NCBI RefSeq assembly: GCF_013112225.1 | Contig: NZ_JABFHI010000010.1 | Span: forward strand, 1-35,308 | DNA from: Vreelandella azerica | GTDB lineage: Bacteria > Pseudomonadota > Gammaproteobacteria > Pseudomonadales > Halomonadaceae | Reading direction: 5' to 3' | Length of the DNA stretch: 35,308 nt | Notes under the pieces: model-generated | What the model was told of the DNA's origin: nothing | The model's input: only the letters and a program-made list of their open reading frames with translations | Database searches by the model: none | Shown: piece by piece, positions 9,650 to 18,675 of the stretch | Layout of the letters: each line of letters opens with the position of its first letter | Numbering within the stretch: position 1 is the stretch's first letter | Made by a program: the position numbers and the translations under genes

Positions 9650-10500
9650 TTAAGGAACCGCTGAGCAGCTGATGCGCTCAGCGCAGCAAATTTCGAGCCT
9701 CAGGCGGCCTATCCGGCTACCAGGCCTCATCAACTCGGCCTTCGCATCGCTTAGCCAGCACCAGGTTTGCTAGAGCGAATAAGCTGAACAACTGCGCCTG
9801 GTTCTTAGCCAGTCCCTTGTGGCGAACCTTCCGGTAGCCAAAGAGGTTCTTGACGACATGAAACGGATGCTCAACCTTGGCGCGAATGCTGGCCTTGTTT
9901 TTTTCGTATTCCAACAGCAGCGTTTTCATCGGTCTATTTTCCATCGTCTTGATAGTGCCACGCTTGGCAGCGACACAGCACCGTGAATCCGGGGCATCCT
10001 TCTCTTCGCCCAGATACTTCCCCATGCCGATGTAACCCGCGTCGCCATATACCTGTTTATCGTCATCCCGGACCAGGTGGCTTTTCATGGTCACATCAGC
10101 AACGTTGGCCGAGGTGGTGGAGACACTATGGGTCAGTCCTGTCACGGCATCAACGCCGATATGAGCTTTTAGTCCGAAGAACCACTGATTTGCCTTTCTT
10201 GGTTCGCTTCATCTCCGGACCACGCTGCCTGGCCTTGCTCTTGGTAGAGGGAGCGGCCGCCACAATGGTGGCATCGACGATGGTGCCCTCGCGCATGAAG
10301 AGACCCTGCTCGCCAAGGCTAGCGTTGATCTCCTCGAAGATCCGTTGGGTCAGGGCATGCTTTTCCAGCAGCGTTGTGGCATCGGACACGCTTTCAATGG
10401 CCAGATCAATACCGATGAAGTCACGCATGGCCTGGCTGTCGTAGATGGCATCTTCCAGCGATTCATCGGCAAGCGAATACCACTGTTGTAGGAAGTATTA
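9650..10500 (-). mobile_element. IS5-family element relic, truncated at its 5' side
   Basis: The segment contains an IS5-type transposase reading on the minus strand that lacks its first ~45 residues, so the upstream end of the element is missing. The boundary at about 10497 is placed where transposase similarity stops. The downstream boundary near 9650 is approximate, placed around the dyad TTCCTTAAAGGAG. I found no second matching inverted repeat. The relic lies between two divergently transcribed flagellin genes. Confidence 0.6.
9717..10497 (-). pseudogene. IS5-family transposase, N-terminally truncated and frameshifted
   Basis: Coding similarity begins near 10497 (LLQQWYSLADESLEDAIYDS). 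It runs through MRDFIGIDLA and GTIVDATIVAAPS-like sequence (first catalytic Asp), then shifts frame at the T-run 10189-10191 (one extra A on the minus strand). It continues as TGLTHSVSTTSANVAD, YGDAGYIG (second Asp) and KVEHPFHVVKNLFGYRKVR (catalytic Glu region) to a TAG at 9717. The missing N-terminus and the frameshift both argue that it is inactive. Confidence 0.8.
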
Positions 10501-10660
10501 TGCAGCGTTTTCTTAGTATGCTTTGCTCACGCTGATGGAGAGGCAATCTGTATAAAATGGCGCCTATCGCTAAGTATGATAAGGATGTTTATACTCTGCT
10601 CATAGCAGCCATACCGCAAAGCTGCCGTGCTTCAAGCCCGCTTTGTTGAGGTATGAGCGT

Positions 10661-10687
10661 TAAAGTTTAGCTGTAGCTGCCCGAGAA
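10661..10687 (+). promoter_or_regulatory. Possible sigma-28 promoter of the second flagellin
   Basis: TAAA at 10661-10664, a 15-base spacer, then CCCGAGAA at 10680-10687 match the FliA consensus with two mismatches in the -10 box. It ends 40 bp before the ATG. The match is weaker than that of the first flagellin, and the gene has no clear Shine-Dalgarno. The rest of 10500-10727 shows nothing I can name. Confidence 0.5.
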
Positions 10688-10727
10688 TAGACAACGTAAC
10701 CAATCATGGACGACGAGTAGACCCTAT

Positions 10728-12981
10728 ATGTCGGTGATCAATACCAACCTTTCCTCGCTTGTTGGCCAGCAACACCTAAAAAAATCGCAGGCAACCATTG
10801 CGACCAGCATGGAGCGTCTCTCCTCTGGTTTGCGAGTGAATAGTGCCAAGGATGATGCAGCAGGGCAGGCAATTGGCAATCGCATGACGAGCCAGATCAT
10901 CGGGCAAGGCCAAGCCATGCGTAATGCTAACGATGGCATCTCGATGATCCAGACAGCGGAGGGTGCGCTGAGCCAAATCAATGATCATTTACAGCGAGTG
11001 CGCGAACTGTCCGTTCAGGGTCTCAATGGCACCATTACGGCAAGAGACGCCGATGCCATACAGGCAGAAATTAATCAGAACCTGAAAGAAATCGACCGCC
11101 TCCAAACGGAAACGGATTTCAATGGCATACCGCTGCTTGATGGCAAAACAGGTGCGCTTGACTTACAGCTCGGCGCAAATGATACCGAAACGCTGCCAGT
11201 CGACCTGGGTTTTCAAGCCTTCAGCGTTGAGGCACTTGGCCTTGAAGATTTCACTATTTATGGCTTGGAAGGTGAGATTATTCCGCGCGACACGCTGATA
11301 GGTAGTGCTAAAGACATTGAGTTACGCCCTGCTCCAGGCTCCGAAGTCACAACTGACCTATCTATGTTTGTGAACGGTGTGCTACAGGATAATTCTGAGT
11401 CTGATTTTGTCAGGGGCACCGGGGATTTCGGAGGACGCTATATCGAAACTCAGGAAGGTGGGAAACCACAGTATTATTACTACTCTCGACAGGATGCTAC
11501 ACACTTCACTGAAACCAATAATAATGAAATCATTATTGAAGCTAATAGCCCGATTTTCTCCGAGACAAGCGCAGTAGCCATTCCTACCAATTCCTCTCAG
11601 CAGACGTTTGAGCTAAGTGACGGAAGCAACGTAGCAGCAGGTAACAATCCCCAGCTGGTGAACGCGAATGGCGATTACTTTATTCGTACGCAGGAAGATG
11701 GGCTGACTATTTATCGCGAGGCATCTGTCTCTCTGGAAGGGATTGAAAGTACTCCACAGTTAACGACTCAAGCTAAGAATATTACCACCTATACCGATAC
11801 ATCCTTCACACCGATTACTGATAGCGACAACATCACCGTGGATGTTAACGGTACGCCACAGGCAAATTCCTATGGCAGCTATTCAAACGTTATCTTCGAA
11901 ACCAGCACTGGCGCTACTTTTTCAAGCGGCAGCCAGTCGCTGGTTGAGCATGGTGGTGACTATTACATTCAACAAGTAGATGGCGGTAACACGACATTTT
12001 GCCGCTGATCTTAGTTCAACGGACGGCAGTACTCTTAATGTGAAAGCTAGCGAGTCTGGTGGCGTGATACAGGCAGGTTTTAGCACTCCAACGTCCGTCA
12101 GCACGATTTCTTTCGATACCGCGGATTTGAATGTCAGTTCGCTTGGCCTATCGACCGGTGACGCCAGACTGCTGGACTACAGGTTTAGCAGCGGTGGCTA
12201 CTATGTGGAGGATGCTTCTGGCGTCAAACCTACCTACACCAAAGTGAGCTTCTCTATCACAGCTGATGACACCACTACGGTTGATGTCGATGTATCTCAG
12301 GAAGTAGGTGCAGCGCCACAATCATTTTCGTCAGTTGAAAGGATTTATGGCGATTCAGTGATCACGCTTGACCAATCCAATGTGGAAATTAATTATACTG
12401 AAGAAAATGAGGATGGCAGTTTCAGAACCTATAGTGATGCGTTGCGTCAAGATGATGATGGCAACTACTTCATGCGCTTATCTAACGATTCAGATCAAGA
12501 TAGCTTCAGAAAAGCCACTCTCGTCGACAACGTTACCAGTGACACAACATTGTTGCAGGTCTCGCAGGGCGCTAGCGAAGTATTAATCTACTATGAGTTC
12601 AGTTTTTCCGGCAATACAGATGCTGACCTCAATCAAGCAATATCGGGTGAAAAACGCACTGTGCTTAACATTACCGCAGATGCTGATGAGATTCGCATCA
12701 AGCAACCCAATAACCCGTTGAGCGTACTGGATGATGCGATTCAAAGCGTCGACGAACAACGTAGCCTTTTGGGTGCAACACAAAATCGTGTTGAAAGCCG
12801 AATCGAAGGACTCAATACAGCTCGTATGAACAGCGCTGCAACTCGCTCGCGAATTATGGATGCCGACTATGCTCAGGAAAGCGCAGCAATGGCTCGCGCA
12901 CAAATCTTGCAGCAAGCAGGTAACAGTGTATTGGCAAAGGCCAATCTACGCCCTGAATCCGTTCTGAACCTGTTAGGGTAA
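10728..12981 (+). pseudogene. Second, oversized flagellin with one frameshift
   Basis: The first frame (10728-12008) begins MSVINTNLSSLVGQQHLKKS with MERLSSGLRVNSAKDDAAGQ, a standard flagellin N-terminus. The second frame ends MDADYAQESAAMARAQILQQ...PESVLNLLG at 12981, a standard C-terminus. One surplus T in the T-run 11997-12000 separates them; without it the locus reads as one protein of about 750 aa, twice the first flagellin. The additional ~400 residues form an acidic, Ser/Thr/Asp-rich D2/D3 insertion with several copies of a G-x-Y-(Y/F)-(V/I/M/F)-like pattern (NGDYFIRT, GGDYYIQQ, DGNYFMRL, SGGYYVED). Large inserts of this kind occur in marine flagellins and project from the filament. 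The locus is either a decayed paralogue or an intact gene with a base-call error. Confidence 0.85.
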
Positions 12982-13033
12982 GCACCTCTACTCACCCCTA
13001 CTCCGTCAATCAAGTTTAAGATATCCAAGGTAC

Positions 13034-15054
13034 TCACAACAACGCTGACAGTGATGACGATGGTGATTTCGAATCTAGGGTGTCTTTCTCACCTGGCTCT
13101 TCCGCTTGCTGATACGCCAAGCGAAAACGTGCAGGAATAGCACTTATCAAATTCTTCCTTGTATAGACACCGCTACATGCTGGATAACCAGACGGCCTAG
13201 GGATACGTGGTTCCAGCAAGGTCACCAAGACCTCGTCATCGGGATGACGAATGGCGCGCCCCAACCCCTGACGGAGCTTATGCAACGTTCGAACCGTGTT
13301 TTTCTCTGCAGCATGCCTTTGGCTATTCGAGTAGCGTCCTGCTCGCTAACATCACGACGGCGCAGTAACTGCTCTACCAAATGTTGCTCTACCTGACTGA
13401 GTATTGGGCGTGGGTTGCGCAATACCACCAGGTGCTGCCAATACGCCTGATCATCTTCCCGGTCAGGCGACAGCCCTTCCCACCCAGCAGGTGTAAGTAA
13501 GATGGTATCTTTATCCAGCTTAGCCATCACTTCACTTAGCCCCATACCAGGCTGATGCGCCATCAAACGATCTGAGTGCTCTACCGGCCAGTGGGCTGCC
13601 AATACAGTTACATCTGTATAACTGGCACATAGCACCAAGGTACGCCCCGGCTGATCCACAAGGTAGGGAACCACTGTGCGGGCAAACGGCTGGGATAATC
13701 CGTATTCACCACTTTCCTTCTGTGCCAGCGGATGAGGCAGTTCACGCGGCAAACGAAAGCGGATACTCCCAAATTGCTGCGCCTGAAAACTGCGTTGTAG
13801 GCCACTGCGTTTATGGGTGACCGGCAGCTGCAGCCGACTTCGCATATAGCGAAAGTTGGGTGTTTCGCCTGGAGCGTGATCAAGATCTGACAAGGTTGCT
13901 GAGGTCAGCATGGTAACGCGCTCACTAGCCCCCGACTTCAAACTGGACGCTGCACTCGGTGCATGGGCAACAACCCCTGGCAGACCCAGTACCGGCGAGT
14001 AATCCAGCACCAGATAGCGGCTTGATTCGCGTAGCCTGGTAGCTATTTGCTCCGCGCCCTGGCAAAGGTGCTGCCATTCACGCCATAGGGCAGCCTCATG
14101 GCTGTGTTCGCGTAAGCGCAATTTTAGCAGTGCAGTCACGGCCTCTTGAAGGGCTTCACTCTGGTAAGGCGTTAAGCCATGGGCACTACCCGCGTATTCA
14201 CGATGCGTCATGTTTTCAAGCAGGTTGCGCCACTGCTTGGCAAGCCGGTGCTGTTTCAACTGCTCCAGCAACTGCGTGGCTGTTTTCAATGAAACACGAT
14301 GACTGAGCAACTCCTCCGCAATTTCAGGGTAGTGCTCGGCCTCATCCAGTAATAGCGCGTAAGGAGATTCGGCTTGGGTGATTTTGCCCCGAGTGACTAG
14401 ATCCACGGCCAATAAGGCGTGGTTAATTACCAGAATATCGCTTTGCTGCGCCTGCTCGTGTAGCACTTCTAGGCTTTCTGGCATGGGGTCGCTATGACGC
14501 AAGGCTATATCGGACAATCGCCAACCATCTGGCAGCATGGCAGGGTCTAAATCGAGCAGGCAACCGTCATTTTCCAACGCCCATTGAGCCAGGCGCTGAT
14601 GAGTACTTGGAAGATGCCTGTTATCCAAAGCATCTTCTAATTGCGTAACCCCCAAATTAAGCATCAACCTTTCAGGGCTTAAGTAGTTTTCTCGCCCCAT
14701 TCGCAACGCGAAGCTGACTTGAGGTAACCGCGCAGCCGCCAGATAATCCTGGATGATAGCCAAGTTCCCTGGTTGCAATAGCTGACGTTGCAACGTCCGC
14801 GAATGAGTCGAGATCAACGCTCGGCGAGCAGCCTGCTGCCCGCCCATCAATTTGCCTTTCGCGACCCAGTCAGCCAATACCAGCTGGTAAGCTAAGGATT
14901 TACCAATGCCAGTATCGCCTTCAACAAAGTGGAGCTTGCCTGTTTGGCTTATGCCTTCAATCAGGGCTTCAGCATAGGCAATCTGTACCGGACTACGCTG
15001 GAAACCTTGACGGGTTGGCAACTGTTCACTCAAATAGTGAATCACTGGATGCAT
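13034..15054 (-). CDS. csf4: Type IV-A CRISPR-associated DinG-family helicase (Csf4/CasDinG), frameshifted before motif VI
   Basis: An SF2 helicase of the DinG type. From the ATG at 15054, Walker A GDTGIGKS is at residues 46-53 and the DEAE box at 237-240, with MLTSATLSD and GWEGLSP further on. The Fe-S cysteine cluster of chromosomal DinG is not evident, as in type IV DinG proteins. The frame breaks around 13307-13314. The correct continuation in the other frame (TVRTLHKLRQGLGRAIRHPDDE to a TGA at 13034) carries motif VI (QGLGRAIR). As written the main frame stops at 13222 without motif VI and would be inactive. An ATG-less extension upstream to 15204 exists, but 15054 fits the helicase start better. 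The gene lies about 180 bp after csf5 on the same strand. In type IV-A, DinG unwinds DNA at the crRNA-guided target. Confidence 0.8.
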
Positions 15055-15099
15055 CAGTACAGGAGCCCTGTGGTATAAGAAAAGAACGGTGCAAGAGCT

Positions 15100-15122
15100 G
15101 CGCCTTGGAGTTACCAAGGCGC
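15100..15122. other. Perfect stem-loop upstream of dinG
   Basis: GCGCCTTGG, AGTTA, CCAAGGCGC form a 9-bp perfect stem with a 5-base loop. There is no T-run on either side, so it is not a standard terminator. It lies about 46-68 bp before the dinG ATG and could affect dinG expression or crRNA-like processing; no function can be shown. Confidence 0.4.
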
Positions 15123-15213
15123 TTTCCCGCAAAGGCGAGATTTCTAGACGTTCCATACTGGTTTGAAGTCCATTGCAAGCACTTCCGCTAAGGCGGAACG
15201 CCAATATGATAAC

Positions 15214-15230
15214 AGTTAACGGTGTTAACT
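15214..15230. promoter_or_regulatory. Palindrome AGTTAAC-GGT-GTTAACT after csf5
   Basis: A perfect 7-bp inverted repeat with a 3-base centre, three bases after the csf5 stop codon and upstream of dinG. The size and symmetry suit a dimeric repressor site for separate control of dinG. It has no T-run, so a terminator is unlikely. No regulator gene is visible nearby. Confidence 0.35.
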
Positions 15231-15232
15231 AT

Positions 15233-15829
15233 CTAACCTCCCTGACACAACATACCCATCCCATAGGCACGCAGACGCGAGACCCCCTTCAGCCACGCGT
15301 TAGCAGCCAGCGTTTCATCAATCACCTTAACCTGTGCATCCACCCATACAACTTCTTGCTGTTGAGCCTTTTGTCGACGGTGATGCCATTTTCCTAGTGG
15401 TGATATGGAAAGTGTCGCTGGATCAATCGCAAACCCTTGATGCTCCATGCGCTCCACCAATAAATTTGGCCAGCGCTCTCGCGGTGCCGGAATATGCTGA
15501 CTGCGCTTCAGTCTCTGCCCTGTAGGTGATAAACGCGTTGACATCGTTGGTACCCATTGCCAGCTTAGCGACAGTTCAGTGCCGTGTGATACGTCCACAC
15601 AGTGATGCTGCGCATGCGGAAATTCGTGGATGGAACGGATGGTAAAAAGATGGCGGCTTTGCGTTAGCCAATCAGCACGAAAGATAAAGGGCCGTTCACG
15701 TTGCCTATAGTGAGCATGGTCAGTGAATAGCTGCCACGCCTTGCGGTGGTAATCCTCCAACGTGACTACTTGGTCAGGAACGTTGCCAGGATGACAAAGC
15801 GCTGTGGCTTCATAGTAATGCACCTGCAT
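15233..15829 (-). CDS. csf5: Type IV-A CRISPR Cas6-like crRNA endoribonuclease Csf5
   Basis: A 198-aa RAMP-like protein beginning MQVHYYEATALCHPGN and ending RLRAYGMGMLCQGG. The C-terminal Gly-rich loop (YGMGMLC) is the typical end of Cas6-type proteins. The Arg-rich stretch (around RLSPTGQRLKRSQH) and several His residues suit RNA binding and cleavage, though I cannot assign catalytic residues. The start overlaps the csf1 stop as TGATG, showing translational coupling. Csf5 processes type IV-A pre-crRNA and stays in the effector complex. No CRISPR array is seen in the window, so its substrate must lie elsewhere or be lost. The assignment relies on order and C-terminal motif. Confidence 0.72.
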   Translation of the reverse strand: MQVHYYEATALCHPGNVPDQVVTLEDYHRKAWQLFTDHAHYRQRERPFIFRADWLTQSRHLFTIRSIHEFPHAQHHCVDVSHGTELSLSWQWVPTMSTRLSPTGQRLKRSQHIPAPRERWPNLLVERMEHQGFAIDPATLSISPLGKWHHRRQKAQQQEVVWVDAQVKVIDETLAANAWLKGVSRLRAYGMGMLCQGG

Positions 15830-16770
15830 CAAAATAAAGCTCCCTGCTGTGGAGCCGAAGGTGTTTGCTGAGCCAGCGCAGGGAATGGTTTTGGATGACA
15901 GTACGGCAATAAATCGTCCAGAAAATCCATGATAACCCCCAGCACGGTGGGCAACTGTAAACGATCGTAAGGATCAAGGGGTAATGACTGCATCAATGCT
16001 GCTGGTTCAGGCACTTTAGCGAGCCATTTTTCAAACGCTTTATCGTCTCGGTGACCTTCTGCCGCATCCAGAATGGGTTTCCAAAACACAATGCTACCAG
16101 CCTTTTTATGCAGCCCCTGCTGATGTAGCTGCTCTGCAGTTAACAGCATGGCATGCAGATTCATGACACGAACCCCACGATCGCTATTGCACCATACCTC
16201 GTGCAGCGAATAGGTAGGCGTTAGCTGGCGCATGAGTACATCAACCTTGCGCCCCCAATTCTCGATGTAGACAAAGCCATCTACCAGCGGATCAAGCGCG
16301 CCTTGGGAAAGCAATGATATCAGGCGTACCAGCGATTTTTGCGTACTCAGCCTACCTTGCTGTCCAAACTCTCCCTCTCGATATTTTTCAAACAACTTGG
16401 GCGGCAACGTCAGATACAACTCTGACCGCGGCGTAATAATACCGCCAGACCCCACCAGCATTCCCAATTTTCCATATATCGGAGTACGGGTTTTACCTGT
16501 CACGTTGAACCGCTCCAGCCCCAGCATCTCCTCGCTGGGAATCCTCGGCGTGTAACAGGTCAAGCAGACATATTCTGTTTCACCATTTTTACCGTAATGG
16601 TACCTCACTGCCTGAAAAGGCGCTTCAACCTCACACCAAGAGCGATCACAACAGGCACAGCTGGGTGTCTCGGGCGTTAATGTTTCAAAAAAGGCGCCTT
16701 TGCGCAGTGATGCTGTAGCTTCAAAAAGACGCTGGTAGGCAAGAGAATGCAACTTCGATGCCCCTGTCAT
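15829..16770 (-). CDS. csf1: Type IV-A CRISPR large-subunit-like protein Csf1
   Basis: A 313-aa protein with a zinc-finger-like pair near the N-terminus, C38-x2-C41 and C69-x2-C72, set in SCACCDRSWCEVEAPFQAVRYHYG and EYVCLTC. This arrangement marks Csf1, the signature large-subunit (Cas8-like) protein of type IV effector complexes. The rest is a mixed alpha/beta domain without enzyme motifs, ending in a Pro/Gln-rich tail. The start overlaps the csf3 stop by 4 bp (ATGA) and the stop overlaps the csf5 start, so the three form one coupled unit. The frame is intact despite damage on both sides of the locus. Confidence 0.82.
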   Translation of the reverse strand: MTGASKLHSLAYQRLFEATASLRKGAFFETLTPETPSCACCDRSWCEVEAPFQAVRYHYGKNGETEYVCLTCYTPRIPSEEMLGLERFNVTGKTRTPIYGKLGMLVGSGGIITPRSELYLTLPPKLFEKYREGEFGQQGRLSTQKSLVRLISLLSQGALDPLVDGFVYIENWGRKVDVLMRQLTPTYSLHEVWCNSDRGVRVMNLHAMLLTAEQLHQQGLHKKAGSIVFWKPILDAAEGHRDDKAFEKWLAKVPEPAALMQSLPLDPYDRLQLPTVLGVIMDFLDDLLPYCHPKPFPALAQQTPSAPQQGALF

Positions 16771-17409
16771 GTCAGCACCTCACGCAGAATACGAGGTGGC
16801 CGATACACAGCTTCATCTTCTCCCCAGGGCGTCAGGCGAAGTGCATCGGCTTGAGGTGTATAGGTAAAGTCAGTGTGCAAGCCAGGATCCCGCCAGCTAC
16901 GCTGTCGCCAGCGTGCTTGGTCATCAGATTCAGTCGATACAAACGTCACCGCACCTTGGCCGTGGCTATAGCCAATGCCGATATGGGGCACTTCACTTAG
17001 AAGATCAACACAGGCATCTGGGTTCCCTTCTGCATAAAATACAATATAAGGACACAACCGCCCCTGTTGTTGGGTGAGCTTGGGTGCCCAATCACCACCG
17101 TCAATACGCAACGGGGCGCGCACATTGCGTGCTGCCAACAGCGGTAAGCGGTATAGATAGGTAATCAAACCGATCTGATGCGCTTCCAGCCCAAATTGCG
17201 GCGTGACACCAAAAATCAGCTGAGATGCCCGGAAAGCTCCCTGGTTTTCATCGAATACCAACGGTAACGAATGAGGTGATGACCAGTCCATTTCACGGCG
17301 ACACGCTGCTTCGTAGAGCAAGGTATCCAGGCGAGGCACCACATGGGGCAACACCAATGGCGTATGTAATTGAAGGATCAGCTTGAACGGCCGGGCTTGC
17401 TCAGGAGAC
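16767..17409 (-). pseudogene. csf3: Type IV-A CRISPR Cas5-like protein Csf3, 5' end cut by an IS element
   Basis: About 213 residues remain. The Csf3/Cas5-like pattern includes PFKLILQLHTPLVLPHVVPR, then LDTLLYEAA, GAFRASQLIF and the glycine-rich loop VPHIGIGYSHGQGAV typical of RAMP proteins. The frame stays open across the boundary into the terminal repeat of the IS3-family element at 17410, where the only possible start is a TTG inside the IS (17423). The native start codon and promoter are therefore missing, although only a few residues may have been lost. The gene is coupled to csf1 by a 4-bp overlap. csf2 (Cas7), the crRNA backbone, is not found between or downstream of these genes and was presumably upstream of csf3, removed with the sequence replaced at the IS junction. 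Confidence 0.68.
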
Positions 17410-17477
17410 TGAGGTGGACCCAATCAGTTGGACAACCTGATGGTATCCCTAAGCTATAATCCGGTTGTTTCCCTGAC

Positions 17478-18311
17478 TCAGGCTGCCAGAGATATGGGTT
17501 GCCCGTAGTACACCTCATCGGGCGTTTGGTAATCAAGGGTTTGGTGGTACCGGGTCTGATTGTAATGCCAGAAGTACCGGTGGAGCGCCTGCTTCAAGTG
17601 TTGTCCATCCTCGAAAGCGGCAAGGTAAACACACTCGTATTTGACGCTGCGCCAGAGCCGTTCCACGAATATATTGTCATGGTAGCAGCCCTTGCCGTCC
17701 ATGCTGATCCGGATGCCATGATCTTTGAGAACGTTTGTGAAGGCCTCACTGGTGAACTGGACACCCTGATCGGTATTGAAGATCTCCGGCGCTCCATGGC
17801 GCTGTAGAGCCTCCTCCAGGACATCGACACAAAAGTCTGTGTCCATGGTGTTGGAGACCCGCCAGGACAGCACCTTGCGGCTGTACCAGTCGATGATGGC
17901 GACCAGATACATGAAGCCCCGGGCCAGCGGAATATAGCTGATATCTGTTGCCCACACCTGGTTGGGGCGGTCGATTTTCAGCCCTTTGAGCAGGTACGGA
18001 TAAACCTTGTGCCCGTCGCCCGGAATGCTGGTTCTGGGGCGTGGATACACCGCCTGAATGCCCATGGTGCGCATCAGCCTCTGCACCCGCTTCCGATTGA
18101 CCCGATAGCCCTGGTGCTGCAAATGGGCACGCATCTTGCGAGAGCCATAGTACGGCGTTTCCAGGTGTTGCTGATCAATCAGATACATCAGGTCCAGATC
18201 CTCCTGACATGGCTCACGAGGGACGTAGTACACCGATGAGCGGCTCAGCTTGAGCAGCTCGCACTGGCGTGAAAGACTGATTTGGGGATGACCACGCTCG
18301 ATCATTGCCAA
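17478..18311 (-). CDS. IS3-family transposase OrfB (DDE catalytic part)
   Basis: 277 aa from a TTG in the open frame, normally made as an OrfAB fusion by -1 frameshifting. The HTH_21-like region (SLSRQCELLKLSRSSVYY) is followed by the rve integrase core. The DDE residues lie in VWATDISYI (Asp), IFNTDQGVQF (Asp) and DGKGCYHDNIFVERLWRSVK (Glu). The frame extends upstream past 18311 through RSVSRQQRLAMIERG to the T6G slippery run in orfA, supporting fusion by frameshift. It appears intact and possibly active. Confidence 0.93.
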   Translation of the reverse strand: MAMIERGHPQISLSRQCELLKLSRSSVYYVPREPCQEDLDLMYLIDQQHLETPYYGSRKMRAHLQHQGYRVNRKRVQRLMRTMGIQAVYPRPRTSIPGDGHKVYPYLLKGLKIDRPNQVWATDISYIPLARGFMYLVAIIDWYSRKVLSWRVSNTMDTDFCVDVLEEALQRHGAPEIFNTDQGVQFTSEAFTNVLKDHGIRISMDGKGCYHDNIFVERLWRSVKYECVYLAAFEDGQHLKQALHRYFWHYNQTRYHQTLDYQTPDEVYYGQPISLAA

Positions 18312-18325
18312 CCGCTGTTGGCGGC

Positions 18326-18610
18326 TTACTGATCGAGCTTGCGCGACAAAAAATCGCGTTCCACCGTCAGTCGACCAATCTCACGGTACAGCTCGTCTGT
18401 GCTGGGCTCATCGGATTGCTTGCCGACCTTCTTCTTGCCTTCGAAGAGGTCGGTAGCGTTCTCCAGCAAGTCGCGCTTCCAGGTGCTGACCATGGTGGGG
18501 TGGATCTGAAAACGAGCAGCAATTTCGGATGTGGTCTGGTCGCCCTTGATGGCGGCCAGAGCGACTTTGGACTTGAATGATGCGCTGTATTGTTTGCGTT
18601 TCTTGCTCAT
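18326..18610 (-). CDS. IS3-family transposase OrfA (HTH part)
   Basis: 94 aa beginning MSKKRKQYSASFKSKVALAA with a helix-turn-helix (TTSEIAARFQIHPTMVSTWK) and a C-terminal leucine-zipper-like helix (LYREIGRLTVERDFLSRKL). Start supported by GGAGGAG upstream. Near the 3' end the minus strand reads GATTTTTTG, a slippery run that gives the OrfAB fusion by a -1 shift, a known IS3-family mechanism. Confidence 0.93.
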   Translation of the reverse strand: MSKKRKQYSASFKSKVALAAIKGDQTTSEIAARFQIHPTMVSTWKRDLLENATDLFEGKKKVGKQSDEPSTDELYREIGRLTVERDFLSRKLDQ

Positions 18611-18675
18611 GATTCTCCTCCTTGTGGAGATGATGAATCATAGCTTAGGCACCTGTCCAAATTTTGGGGTCCACT

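Noticed and set aside
10150..10200. Programmed frameshift in the IS5 transposase
   Set aside because: IS5-group transposases of this type are normally one frame, the run is only three bases, and the gene also lacks its N-terminus, so decay or error is the better reading.
13034..15054. Housekeeping DinG repair helicase
   Set aside because: The Fe-S cysteine set is not evident, and the gene is adjacent to csf1, csf3 and csf5 in one direction, which fits the type IV-A DinG instead.
15119..15202. Two similar GC-rich hairpins about 60 bp apart, a spacing like CRISPR repeat plus spacer
   Set aside because: The two copies match only with gaps and mismatches over about 15 bases, and no third copy occurs at the next 60-bp step. 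This does not support an array.
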